NCBI GenBank assembly: GCA_950295325.1
Contig: OX485804.1
Coordinates: 42,472,001-42,532,000 of the forward strand
DNA from: Polytrichum commune
Taxonomy: Eukaryota; Streptophyta; Polytrichopsida; Polytrichales; Polytrichaceae
Length of the DNA: 60,000 bases
Reading direction: 5' to 3'
The notes below the pieces were generated by a model. The model saw nothing but the letters and a program-made list of their open reading frames with translations. It was not told the DNA's origin and did not search any database. The translations under genes and the position numbers were made by a program. Positions 47,197-59,540 of this stretch are shown piece by piece. The first letter of the stretch is position 1; each line of letters begins with the position of its first letter.

Positions 47197-49185
47197 ATGA
47201 TTGCATGGAAATCTTCAATTGACCCTTCTAAAATAATCCACAGAATAATCTCCAAATTCTTTGTTAACATTATATTTCTTTGTTTGGTTTTTATACAATT
47301 CTGGATTGAAAATATCCTCTCATAACTCACCGTGCTAATGCATTGTACTCTAGCTATCTCAACTATAACTAAAAAGTTTTTATACTTTACTTTTAAAGTG
47401 TGATTCCAAGTAATCATTGACCAAACATCTTTAAAAAATTTGTCCAACCAATCGGTAGTTGTTTGTAACTTAAATGTCAAAAACCTATCTCTTAATTGCA
47501 ACAAAATTTATTAATGAAGAGATCTTTCAATTTCAACTTCAACTTCACGCTCAATTTCATACCGGCCACATAACAACTCTAAATAAACCACCCACCAATT
47601 AACCAAACCAATTTGTCTACACAACGTATTAGTCGGACCCAACACTTTAAACACTGTCATGATGTGGTTTTCGTCAAATATAGTTTCCAATGCATTGCAT
47701 ACCGCCAAAGCAAATTGCTTTTGAAATGCCAATGCATCTATAAGATCACGTCCCGTTTTATTTTGTATCATTTCAACGTCATAAAATTTATCTCCCTTAA
47801 TTTGATTCGATAGCCTCCTTAAATATCCTCCTTAATGACCAAATTCCGGAAGAATATGATATCCGGTCTGCTCATTAAAAATCTCATTATTCAAATTTAT
47901 AATTTTTTTTTAATAAAGAGTATATGGATTTACACAATATCGGTGTTTACTACCGAACCTATTGTAATTATGTCCACAAAATTATTTTGAAATGAACGTG
48001 ATAACATAGATAAAACATGCAAAATATTAGCCAAAAAATAAAACACATAAATATACTTGAATGTACAAAATTTTGTAAATGTATTGGATCCAACTTCGTT
48101 CTTCACAGCATCGTGATTGTTCCAAGAATAAGTTAAAACGCTCTCTAAAGAATCACAAAAGGTTATCACGACTTGCCACTGTGACAACCACTTAATTTTG
48201 TGATATATTTTTAAATATTTTGTAGAATCAACAAGTTCTTATTACAATCGAAACAATGTAATTTTTTTGCATGACTTCTTAAAATACACTATTATTGAAT
48301 TGAAGAGTGCATATATTTGTCTAAACATGTCTTTGCAAGGTCCAACTTTTGTTGCATCTATAACCGCTTAGTTTGTCATATGTATCACACAATGGACGGA
48401 AATTAAGAAATTATTTATCTTCTCTTTCAAACGTATTGCAACTCCATTTTATTTGCCGATTATATTCGATGCTTCATCGAAACCAATACCCACACATTTG
48501 TCAAATTTTAGTCTCAATTTCTTCATGCTTCTTGTTAATGTTTTAAATATTATATATGTATATTTATTTCCCTCTTCAACATACAATAATCTAAGAAAAC
48601 ACAAAGAACAAGAATTTCCTTTACAAATATAACAAAAATAACAACATGACATGTTTTATATATATATATAGACTTATCAATTATAATACCAAAAAACCTA
48701 GGATTTTGGAACTTATCTAATTTTTTTAAAATCATTGATAAGATGCGAAATAAAATCTCACCATAATTTTTTTTATCATGATAAAGTTTCTCCATTATAT
48801 TAGATTTAACCTTTATAAGCCAAGAACACAACCTGGAAAACTTATGAAAGGGAATGATTTCCTTCCCTATATAATATGTTGTTTGGAACAAAGAATGCAT
48901 GACTTCATTTCATACTCGGTTCGCCTCTACAATACCTCTCTCGATTATTCACTCTCCTTTCTACATTGTCCAAATCAAACGTACATGCTCTGCACTCTTC
49001 TCATGGTCTTGAAAAATTGATATTCGAATGTTAATGTTGCCTACAATGGTGAAGGTTGATCTGCCCCATTTTTGTCTGCAAACTTTGCAAAAAATCCTAC
49101 TTGTTATAGAATCAAATTCAAACCAATCAAACTTACTATACCATGCATATTTCCACTGACTCACAACAATTTCCAGTGGAGCCAA
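47190..49185 (-). pseudogene. Decayed hAT transposase, ZNF862-like (BED/TTF finger, hAT dimerisation tail)
   Basis: Broken minus-strand frames in order: 49185-48961 encodes a zinc finger of the KYAWYSKFDWFEFD...FCKVC...HEKSAEH type; 48900-48449 a helical part ending in IGFDEASNIIGK, resembling the catalytic-core G.DGA..M.G motif; 48187-47930 with AVKNEVGSNTFTKF; 47771-47511; and 47504-47175 with CISTVSYERIFSIQNCIKT, the hAT C-terminal dimerisation motif. Several stops and frame changes break it, so it is inactive. Full length matches a ZNF862/C17orf113-type hAT protein. No TIR or 8-bp duplication could be assigned. Confidence 0.75.
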
Positions 49186-49197
49186 ACCCGGACGAGA

Positions 49198-49608
49198 GGT
49201 GGAACTTTCAAATGATGATGATGATGTATGAAAAATAGTAAGTCATCACTCTGTGAATTCTTATACAAGATATTATGCATGCATTTTTGTCTTTTCACCA
49301 TGTGAAGATAAAATTCCTAGACTGCACAAATATCCTAAAATATAATTACAAAACAAATATAATAAAAACACAACCAAGAATAAAAACAATTACAAATAAT
49401 CTACCAACACCTAAGTTAAAGAGAATCACAAATAAAACCTAATTCCAATGTGCATGTGCATTGATGTAATAACATGCTCATGCACACCCAACTAGCACCA
49501 AGTTTTGAAACTTTCAACATGAACAATTAACCAAAATAAATAGACGCACATAATTCTGAATAAACCAACAACCTAAATATGAGCAACACAACACCCTAAC
49601 CCACTAAG
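49198..49608. other. AT-rich spacer without a recognised gene
   Basis: Nothing recognisable between the hAT remnant and the minisatellite, other than A-rich runs and a short (GAT)n tract near 49214. Confidence 0.5.
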
Positions 49609-49962
49609 CATTCACAAACCAATAGAGCCAACCCAACACTTAAACCCTCAAACCAGCAAGCTAACCACACATCTACCAACATCAAACCTCATAATAACAA
49701 CACATTCACAAACCAAAAGAGTCAACCCAACACTTAAACTCTCAACCCAGCAAGTTAATCAAACATCTAGCAACATCAAACCTCATAATAACAACACATT
49801 CACAAACCAAAAGAGTCAACCCAACACTTAAACCCTCAAACTAGCAAGCTAATCACACATCTAGCAACATGAAACCTCAAAATAATAACACATCCACAAA
49901 CCAAAATAACCAACCCAACACTTAAACCCCCAAACCAGCAAGCTAACCCACCACACATCCAA
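49609..49962 (+). repeat. 94-bp minisatellite, nearly four copies
   Basis: Units start at 49609, 49703, 49797 and 49891 with CATTCACAAACCAA or CATCCACAAACCAA, and share CCAACCCAACACTTAAAC, CAGCAAGCTAA and ACATCTA.CAACAT words. The purine/pyrimidine bias (A and C on this strand) is strong. The last copy is shorter and most diverged. Confidence 0.9.
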
Positions 49963-50065
49963 CATGATCAAGAGCAGGGGATCACCTCGGAGTTGACAGA
50001 GCAGGGGCTTCGGAGATGATGGAGCGGGGCTACAGAGATGACAACAACATAGTGATGACTTTGAA

Positions 50066-50260
50066 GTGCCGAGATTGGAGTGGCGGGAGTCGGAGTGGCG
50101 GGAGTCAGAGTGTCGAGAGTTGGAGTGCCGGGATCAAAGTGTCAAGCAGGGGATCAAAGCGATGGAGGCCGGGAGCGGACGAGGCCATGGTAGTGGGGGA
50201 GGGCCAGAGTGATGGTGAAGGGGAGGGCGAAGGGGAGGAGGGCAAGAGTGAAAAATGAGT
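50066..50260 (+). repeat. GC-rich short repeats (15-16-bp units) and purine tract
   Basis: GGAGTGGCGGGAGTC-like units repeat four to five times at 50066-50145, followed by a G/A-rich tract (GGGGAGGGCGAAGGGGAGGAG). The 50,000-50,350 block is clearly more GC-rich than the flanks; open frames across it reflect composition. Confidence 0.6.
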
Positions 50261-50399
50261 GGAGAAATAGCGGGGGAAGGGGATCACTATCTCCCTCATG
50301 ACCCTCCCCATACATGGCCGAGATCCGGCACATACCCCCGGTAGTTGGCCGGTATCTGCCGATACCCTCGGGGGGACAGTGAATAGCCGGGGACTTACA

Positions 50400-51264
50400 C
50401 ATTGAACCCGTGAATTATTTGGGAATTCAATATGAATACCCGTCAATATCCGGTTTCCTCCCTTGGTGGATCGGATGCCCATCCAACTACATTCTTTCAT
50501 ATCCGGTTATTTGTCCAAAGCGACCGGTTCATTTGTAAAGAATTGCCGGTTATCCCCAAACATTGCTTCAATGTATATTTGTGCACATTACCCAAGTCAC
50601 ATTACCCTAAATGTGTATCCAAAAAGTCAATGCATATGATTAATTCTTGTTTACTTGAAAGATTGCAGATTCTAAAGTAAAATCTTACATGAATAGAAAG
50701 ATGTATATTGAAGTTATAACCACGATTTCAACATGATTGCATCATTTTTGGATTGGTTAAGGTTTTTGCATGTACAAAAGATAAAATCTGAATTTAATAT
50801 TTTGTAAGCATAAAATTTCATTCAAATCTTCATTTGTGATAGAGATAGTATGTATGCATTACTAGGTAAGAAGTTGCCAAGGAAAAAAGTTACAAGAGGC
50901 ACATGATTGAAGCATCCCTAGAGTTCCGGCATATAAGTTATGAAGATATTTGCATGACATTGCTGAGCATGGAAGGTTTGAGGAAGATTAGTAGAGGCGG
51001 AGTAACATGAGCACTTTGTTGTTGGCATGTGAGTTAGGTCAGTGACGAAAGGTCTTACAATCAAAATGGTTGGCATATAATGTAGAAGTGTGTTATTTGG
51101 ACATTTTTCTCTCTACACCCACTTCTCATACAATAGGAAACATGCAATTAGTGTGAGATGATTAGCAAATCCAAGTCGTGTCTATAGTCGTTTGCCTCAT
51201 AATTTTTGGACCTCATATGGATATCATATTCATTTTCAAAGTGAAGTTTCTTGTACTCATTTAG
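50400..51264. other. No gene recognised
   Basis: Short frames only, no paired repeats recognised. Confidence 0.4.
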
Positions 51265-51440
51265 TGGTCATGTAGGTCCCTCCAATTTATGTTGACTACT
51301 AAACCTATAATGGGCAACAAATTTTGAACACGTAGTCAAATCCCTCTTAAAACACATGTTTTTTTGGTGTCCTTTCTTAGATCTACTGCTAACCATGTAC
51401 CACTCAAGTCTAGGTGTCCAATTGAGTCCATTGTACGATA
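51265..51440 (+). repeat. Dispersed repeat, copy 2
   Basis: Shares ordered blocks with 6706-6895 (CAT.TAGGTCC.TCCAATT, CGTAGTCAAATCC, ACCATGTACCA, TAGGTGTCCAATTGAG). Confidence 0.45.
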
Positions 51441-51959
51441 AAGGCCCGTCTACCTTAAGGTGGTGCATAAGTCACTTAGGCATGTGGGCATGAGGTATTA
51501 GTATGTTGCTACTCTTATTAATTGGACACTTAATGTAGATGGTGCTAAAGCCAATATTCTAACAATCAGTTCATATTAATTATAGGAATTGTGAGAATCT
51601 TAACACTAGGTGTCTTTGTTGGCTTTCCGTAATTTACAATATAAATTTAATTTGCATGAGACAATTGAAACATTTTATTTCAATGCCGAAAAATCATGCA
51701 AGGCCACCAATGACCCATGTTAGAGAGCTTGGCGGGCTCTCTAGGATACATTCGATGGAACCATATTGACCCATAATGTGTGAATAACCTAAACATGATT
51801 AATTGGGTCTACATAGGGTGCTCTAATATGCTAGTGGATAGATTGAGTGTTGTTCATGTGTTAAAGGATCCCGTTCCCTAGGCTTTATCAAATTTCTTGA
51901 GAATATCGTCATATATGGTTGCTTTATCCACATCTCTCCATGCCATGTACCCTACAATT

Positions 51960-53340
51960 TTGGCATAGTCAAGTAAGCTCTGCCATATTTTTTGTTATGT
52001 TTAAAAAAAATCTCATCTATTGTTATTGAATGTCAGGTCACTCCTTTCCACCCAAATGGTCCAAAGTGTGATACCTCTCAAAAGAAGCCAAATTATGGCC
52101 AATCACTCAATGATGGGGGATTCTCTTACCGAAGATCCCATGTTGCTAGTCCAATGGTCTCCATGGCCCTTTCTCCCCTGGTTTTGCTCTCATGGTGTTG
52201 ATGATGCCAATGGAGAAGTCTCATGCTTAGCAAGCAATCCTACAATTCCAAAATCAACGTGCAATGGGTTTTGGAATGTCGGCATTACACATGAGACATT
52301 TATCACCAATGTCCTCAAGGAACCTAACTCTCCACATGTTAACTGCCACGGCTTTGTGCCATATTGAACAAATGAATGCTCATTCCTTCCTATCGTGGGT
52401 TTTATCGCACACATTACTCCTTTTTCAATTTAAGATCGGGTATAAGAATGCCATTTAGTAATGATTGATCTAGGGGGTGAGTTCTCTTATTGGAGCATAT
52501 TTTTTCCACATGCAGAGGTGTAGCTGAAGGTATATTCTCATGACTTCAATTTGAACAACATTGGGTCGATTTCCATCAAATCTTGTCTCCCAACATAAAC
52601 CTCAATTCTAGGTTTTTTTTTTCCTCGTATTTATGAAGCAAATTATAATCAACCCAAACCTCGATGTAATGGTACTTTTTGGTTTCCTTAAGCACTATTG
52701 TATCCAAGATAAAAGTGTTAACCGGAATATGATAACACTTGAGCGAAGGGGGAGGGGGTGCTTATGAGCACTCATCAAGAATTGGCTTGAAGAGTGCACA
52801 ACTTTAGAAAACGACTTCTAGATGTGTGTCTTGCTCGTTGCTCTCAAAACACCCTTACCAACTACCAATGGGGGCATGTACCACATATTGTTGTACTAAT
52901 ATTTTCCTTTGGTTGGGGATGGAATTTGTCATGTTTTCAATGGCTTGGAATTCCCTCAGGTCAAGTTCAAGGTTTTGTGCAATTGCGGAAATTTCCAAGG
53001 GTTGATTGTTTTTAGAGTCCCATAAAGTTTTGATGTATCCAAGTCCATTTGTGTCTAGCTATGCAACTCTATTTTTGCAAAAATCATGCCCCAATCCCTT
53101 GAAGGTCAATGTTTTACCAAAGTTGTGTTGTTGAGTATATGGTACATGTTTTTTGGTAGTAGAATTACTACATGCTCTAACATGCTTTTCCATGCTTCTC
53201 CTACACATTTCCAAACTTTAGATTTTTGTGTCGGAATGTGTTGCTTGAGAAACATCCATCCCATACCATTGCTCCACTTGTTTTTCCTATTGGGTCATGC
53301 ACTCCTTAGCCTATAACACCGGTTTCGTTAATAGTGCAAT
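51960..53340 (-). pseudogene. LINE ORF2 C-terminal half (decayed)
   Basis: Read on the minus strand with frame changes: about 53260-53115 encodes WMFLKQHIPTQKSKVWKCVG and a following helical part typical of the region after plant LINE reverse transcriptase; 52330-52180 carries a degenerate zinc finger (DKCLMCNADIPKP..., FWNCRIAC); about 52150-52110 has QHGIFGKRIP; and 52090-52010 has WLLLRGITLWTIWVERSDLT followed by a stop. This is the conserved C-terminal finger region of land-plant non-LTR retrotransposons. The reverse-transcriptase part is missing or unrecognisable and many stops occur. Confidence 0.65.
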
Positions 53341-54299
53341 TCAATATGTAAAAGTGCACATGAACAAATTATTGCAAACGCATCAATTTCAATGAAAATA
53401 TGATCATATTATAATTGTATTGGCTATAAATAAACAAATTATAAAATATGAGTACATTTAGTTCAATGTGCTTGGTCATTAATCAAATTATAATTTGATG
53501 ATTTTTGTAAAAATACTTGATCCTACAATAAGATGAGGAATTCATTTTATGGGAATTATGTATAATTATAAAATATTATTTATTTGAATATGGTTGTAAA
53601 TCCAAGAATATTAAATACATATTCTATAGTCAAGATAAGAAATTGAGGTATTTTCTCCATACTATATCGTGGGAAAACATCATTGCATATGAACAAGTTT
53701 GAATTTCTAATTACACAAAGAATACCAATAAATAATAGGTCATCAATAAGATAGAATGAATCCCATTCACATCAATCCTTTGACAAGTTTCAACTTCAAC
53801 ATTATATTTTATTAAAAAAATACATCACATTTAAAGATGTGGAAAGTACAAAGTTGAAGCTAATATTACAAATTTATTCCAAAAGGTTTAGATGATATTC
53901 AAAATGAAAATTTTCACCATTGGGAATTTTTAACTCTTTCTCAGTTCTTATGCCCAAAATGGTAATCAAAATTTGGGTCCCAACATTATTATGCCAAGAA
54001 GTGAAAACTGAACAAATCAGAATACAACCATGCGATTCTCGAGAGGGTTCCCAAGCACGTTGTATACAATTTTAATACCAATTGTGGAACTTCCCTTCTT
54101 CATCTTGTAATCATCTTGACATTTTAGGTTGATACCATAAAATGTTTGCAACACCATTCTCACAAGCTTGTTGACTTAAAGAAAACACTTTTGCCACAAA
54201 AAAGAATTCCTAAGTGTCGATCAATATCATCGGTTTCCATTGCTACAACCATTCCCACCTTCACATCTTGATGCGGATCAAATGTAGAAAACTGGTCAA
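53341..54299. other. Very AT-rich spacer, no gene recognised
   Basis: No frame above 65 codons, no paired repeats seen. Confidence 0.5.
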
Positions 54300-57100
54300 T
54301 TGCATTATTATTGGATATGATTAAATTGGGTGCATTGCCTTGGCGTTCACTTCGTCATCTTCCACGTCCCCCTCTAACTCGTCCTCCTTGTTCATGGCCT
54401 TGACTTCTTTGTCGTTCATTTGTTTACTCGTTATTTATTTGTTCATCCACTTGTTCTACATTTCCTTCTCTCCTTCTACCTTGCCCTCGTACATTATTTG
54501 AAGAACCACGAATGCGATGTCCTCTTGGCATTTGGAAACGAGGTCTAAAATAAGATGTCTCCATCACATGAGGAGGTGATTGCAAAATATTCATTACTTA
54601 AGAAGCTAGTGGTTGCACTTCTTGTGGTACTGGACAATATATGGTTGGAAAATTTTCCAAAAGAGGCCAAAATGGTGCAGAAGCGGCCTCAAAGTGATTT
54701 TGCAAGGGAAAATATTTCAAATAAGAAATGAACCTATCAGTTGCTTCAATAGCAAGAAAATTCTTCTCAATGTCCATGTAGCGTGCAATATGTCATTCTT
54801 TTAGTAAAATGAAATCGTTCAAAACCCTTAATTCCCTATCTTATGGTTCAGCAATGGGTGCTAAGGGAATTTGAAGACGAACATTTGGAATTTCAGAAAG
54901 ATAAATATGTTTATTTTCAAAAATCCATAATAGAGACCTTGTATAGTCTTCGTATTGAACATGTGGCTTATTATCTTGCATATAAAATCTAAAATGATGG
55001 GGTTTAATAATCCCAACAAATGCATCTTCTCGCAAATACGGTGTACTGAAACTCTTTCAATCTCTTATATATTCAAGATGCTCTGCACAAATAAATGATT
55101 CAGTAAAGGTAGGACATTCACAAATAATTTGCAACATTTCTTCTAAAGAATCAATATCTTATCGCTTCAAAGCTGAAGATATATGGCTAAAACGTTGATC
55201 AATATTCTCATGAGTATGACCTACTATCAGAAATGATAATTGAATCTCTTTCAAGAATCCAAGGGCTACCAGTGTTGCACAAAGACCAAGAATATATACA
55301 TTCTTGTTCTCTCTCCCACAATTATTTGCTTGGATGCGGAGTACAAGTAGTAGTCGTCATCTTCGGTGCTTTACATCATATAACACTTTCATAATAAATG
55401 TAACCACTTGATTATTATCATGTTTGTGATGAGAATCCATCCATATATGACAATATAAACCAATGCCATGAACAAGGACTTCACATAAATGAGTCTTTAC
55501 AAATCGAGACTCAATGTCTTTTACCGTTTGTTTGAATCTAGGCACAATTGTAGTATTTTGGTCCATACCATCAATAATAAGAGTCATGATATCATCAGAG
55601 CTTTCAATTGTTGTTTGTCGTGCTCGACTATAATCTTTACTTTCTTCCATGGTCAAATCAATATGAAAATTATAAGATTGTTGAAAAACCTGCTTCATAC
55701 GTTCATTAGGCATTGCCTTAATACTCCCTTTGTATTCATAACAAATCTCGCATCTTGAAATTTTTGATTATGTGGGAGCATATACATTGATATATTCTTG
55801 CTTTCATATTTTCTTAAAAGTTGATAATCCAATTTTAGCTTCACCCATACGTTCCAATGCATTATTTATAGCAGTCTATACTTTAGATTGACGTACATTC
55901 ATAGGTAGACAAATCACTTCAACATTTTGTCCATCGGATTTTCGACGAACCTGGCAATGAGGTCAAGGTTCTCCAAAAAACTTAATATATGACTCGAAAT
56001 ATACTCGGGCCACACTAATATGAGTAGCTTCTTTTTTCTTTTCTCAATTTTCATGAAAAACATCTATCACATCAATTTCTCATATTTGTAATAAAATAGA
56101 ATTCAACCTTCAAAGTCAATATCCCACTGCATTTGCAAAACATGCAATGCAAACTTTTTGTCCAACTATTCTTGCTTCGAATTTCATCTTCATTAGTATA
56201 GTTAGACATGAAACTCTGAATCCTCGAAGAGTTGTTAAGATCCAACATTTTATGTCTTTATACTTTGTCATACCTAATACTTGATATCACAAAGATAAAT
56301 AATCATGTTCATCTATATTTTGGAGGCATTATTTTTTACAAGGCCTTTTAATTTTTGCTTCATGTACATCAATTAAAGTAATTTTATCAGCTCTGAAAAC
56401 ACTTAGGATGCGAGGATCCTTAGATTTCTTGTTTGCTCGAGTTCTATGAACATATAGACGACGAGCATGAGATTCGGGTAACCCTTCCATAGTGTGTTCA
56501 AAATATGAACGATCATAAGTAGAAGTATTTGACATCTGGCTCATAAAAGATGATGGAATAAAATGCATATAAAGTAAATGCAAATTAGAAGTTGTTGGTA
56601 GTTGAAACTGTTTGATTTGACTTCTAAGCCATTGAATAAACTTATGAAGGCAATCACTCATAAATGTCAAATTCAATTCATGAACCCGAGTTTCCGGGAT
56701 TGTAATACCTTGTATAAAAACCACTGCATCATCTGGACATATTGGTTTATCATGTAATATATCACCGACAACCATATTTTGTAAGAGTCATCTTCCAACT
56801 TGTTTGCCATGAATGTCATAAAGATAAACAAACATTTGGTCCTCCAATAATTATTTGCAATTAAGAAGATATTCATTTTGCATCTTATAACTTCTATTTG
56901 CACGATATCGAATGAATGAAGGAGATCCACCTTCGTCTTCACATTCCATTAAATCCAAATAAGGATCCATGTAATTTATTTCATAATATATCAAAGTCTT
57001 ATCAAGAAGAAGAAATAAACATTGATAAGAACATATTAAAAATGTTTGAGAAGTTATATAACTTAAGTAACAAATTCTGTAATAAAATAAATAAAACATA
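54300..57100 (-). pseudogene. Decayed DUF7869-type DDE transposase
   Basis: Minus-strand frames in order: 57099-56329 (N-terminal, with DRSYFEHTMEGLPESHARRL), about 56210-56110 (ARIVGQKVCIACFANAVGY, the core-entry motif), 55713-55357 (MTLIIDGMDQNTTIVPRFK with the first catalytic Asp; LVHGIGLYCHIW and HKHDNNQ), about 55330-55180 (NNCGRENKN with the second acidic site and VGHTHENIDQRFS), 55035-54841 (KPHHFRFYMQDNKP) and an Arg/Gly-rich tail to 54300 (GGRVRGGRGR). The order D-G-M-D-Q, HG, DN..KN, GHTH..ID is that of the DUF7869 family of eukaryotic transposases. Multiple stops and frame changes show it is inactive. No terminal repeats were assigned. Confidence 0.7.
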
Positions 57101-57245
57101 TATTAGGTTTCTTTTGATAAACCGTAAAGTATATAGGTAAGACTCGATTGACAATCTATTAGATAAAATTATTGTATGTAATTAGAGGTATAAAATGTAC
57201 CTCATTTCTTTAGACTTCAGATAAAGTGACTTACTACTTCGGAAT

Positions 57246-58260
57246 ATGTGCCTCAACATTTCATTTCCATTCCTTAAATTTTTATCGCTCCCGTTAGGTT
57301 TAATAATGAAGACCATCGATATTCTGCCAATATGCTTGAGTCTACGCAAAATGTCAAAAAAGACGGTGAGTGAAAATCAGGTGTGGCTTATCGTGAACGG
57401 GGATGCGTCCGAACTGATTACCATTACGAGGGGGGTGGCACAAAGCAACACAATAAACCCCTTAACGTTTGCGGTGGTGAAGGAAACGGTAGCTAAATGG
57501 ATAACGAAAGAATGTAGGGGGTATTCAATCGTAAGAATCGAGATAAAATGAATGAATTATATGGACGACGAGGTTCATATAGTGGATACGAAGAAGGATA
57601 TTCGGAAGATGACCGAAATCCAGAGCAACTTTGCAGAATGGGCATGAATGAAGTTTGGGATTTACAAATTCGCGTACTGGGGAGGCGAATTTGTAAGAGG
57701 TAGAGGGGAGGACATAACCCTCGAAAACTTCAACATGTGCGGTGAAACGATCCCGCAACTGGAGGGATCGGAAGCGTTTAAGTATTTGAGGGAGCACAAG
57801 GCCCCAACGTCAGCGATAACCAACTAGAACCCAACTCTGCCTCATGGACCAAACGAGGAGAGGCGAGTAACGCACGAAGGAAAGCGCGCCCTCGATAAGT
57901 TTAAGGCGAGGGTGGCCAAGCTCGAAACGCCGCGCATCTAGAAATTACACTATATAGGAAAGCTAGATTTTCTGTTTAAGGCAAGCGACGAGACCGTTAA
58001 TTGAGATATTATGTCCAATGAACCCACCGCCTAACTATATCCTGCATGAAGCAACTAGGATCCAACACAGAGCGGCACGAAGGATACTTGGATGGTCGGC
58101 GAAACGAGGAGGAAAATGACAGCTCGAGATGAATACGGACCATCTCGGGTTGCGACTACCGAACTTTCGGACAATTCGGGACTCGATGTTAGTGAATATG
58201 GCTTACGCCTTTATGAATAACATGGATCCACAAGTGAGAACGTTATTCATGTATATATTT
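57246..58260 (+). pseudogene. Non-LTR reverse transcriptase remnant
   Basis: The frame 57300-57551 reads VNGDASELITITRGVAQSNT, then INPLTF, which is the RT motif around G..F.I.RGV.QG....PLLF. After a stop, YMDDEVHIVDTKKDIRKMTE gives the catalytic YxDD box, and MKFG...K follows. Further down, ALDKFKARVAKLETPRI and, after several stops, LGLRLPNFRTIRDSMLVNMA resemble C-terminal parts of the same type of retroelement. The stretch is more GC-rich than its surroundings. At least five stops or frame changes show decay. The class (LINE-like) is inferred from motif order. Confidence 0.7.
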
Positions 58261-58379
58261 TTTTCCACCGTCGCTATTCTCCAACACCGATCTACTTCGA
58301 CGTCTCTTATTCCTAGAACTCTTACTCAAGCACCTTCTTGTTTATCTCCGATGGTACCTCTTCACTCCTTCTTCTAATT

Positions 58380-59540
58380 GTTATTCTTCAAAAGTTTAGA
58401 AATGTTTCTAGTATTACATCATCTAACATATTATTGTAGATTTTTTATCCTTCAGCTCTCATTGTCAGGTCGTTTTCTTGGTCATGTGTCTCAAATTGTC
58501 CAGAAGCTGAAGTTCGGACGTTTAGAATATGTCCCGAATTGTCCTTCAGCTTCCCATTGGAGACAATGTGGAACATATTCAAATTTTGATTGGTTTTAAC
58601 AATATTTTTGAGTATTTTTTACACGTTGGGACATATATTTTTGGTCCACAATCAGAGACTAAAGGCTTTATAGTTAAAGATGGACCAAAATATATTGCTA
58701 AATTTTCTCCTATTGGGCAATTCATTGTGGTTTTACGACACCCACCTAATACTTCTTTGGAGAATAATTTTGCCAATGACAAGGGAACACCACAAAATAT
58801 TCAGTCATACTATATCGAGCCATTCAGTGATTGGAGTATATAATCAAAAAATCGGATGGCTCGTTATCCAGAAGTTGTTGAAGAGTTGATAAGTCATTTT
58901 TTTCCTCAGATTGGATGTTGGTGATGGAAGGTTTTTCACATTTGATTGAAAACGTTTGTAGTAGAGTTGAGCAACTCATTTTGATGGAATCAAATTTGGA
59001 CATGAAAGTTTGGCTTGAAAAATAAAAAGAACGTTATGTGGACAAAGTTAGACAAGTTCTACATGACAAAAATTCATTGTGGTTGGATAGAAAAAAATTT
59101 CAAAATACTTCTGATGATGATAATGACGACGATAACGATGATGACAATGGTGGTGATGGTGACAACGGATGTAAGGTGGAAAGAAGTGAATCTTTAGTTT
59201 AGAAGCGTAAATAACATGTTTTTACTCTTGAAGATGACACTTCAAGAAAGAAACAAAAATCTAAAATTGCAGCAGCTCGAGCAAACGAAGATAATATTTT
59301 TGGAATGAAGGTGCAGAATTGTGGACTGATGAAAATATAAAGTTTTTTAGACGTGAGGCGATTCCTTCTGTAAATGCAGAAGATCATGTTAAATACAAAT
59401 ATGTTGAACGAAGTCTTAGACTCAATCATGATGAAGAACTTGAAGTAAATGTTAGTATACTTGGAGCAACATAGTTTAAAGAATATGCATTGGTACATTC
59501 AGATGTACGAAAAAATATGTTTTCTCTAGGTTTAGGTTTA
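58380..59540 (+). pseudogene. Unidentified decayed coding stretch with Asp-rich repeat
   Basis: Frames with protein-like character follow one another on the plus strand: 58529-58843 (KGFIVKDGPKYIAKFSPIGQ and YYIEPFSDWSI), about 58930-59090 (helical, VEQLILMESNLDMKVWLEK), a GAT/GAC-rich tract at 59112-59168 encoding a poly-Asp segment, a basic stretch (SRKKQKSKIAAARANED) and about 59345-59475 (VNAEDHVKYKYVERSLRLNH). Stops and frame changes separate them. I do not recognise the family; it may be the second gene of a transposon. Confidence 0.35.

Noticed and set aside
52020-52367. Plus-strand frame of 115 codons
   Set aside because: Shadow of the minus-strand LINE zinc-finger region.
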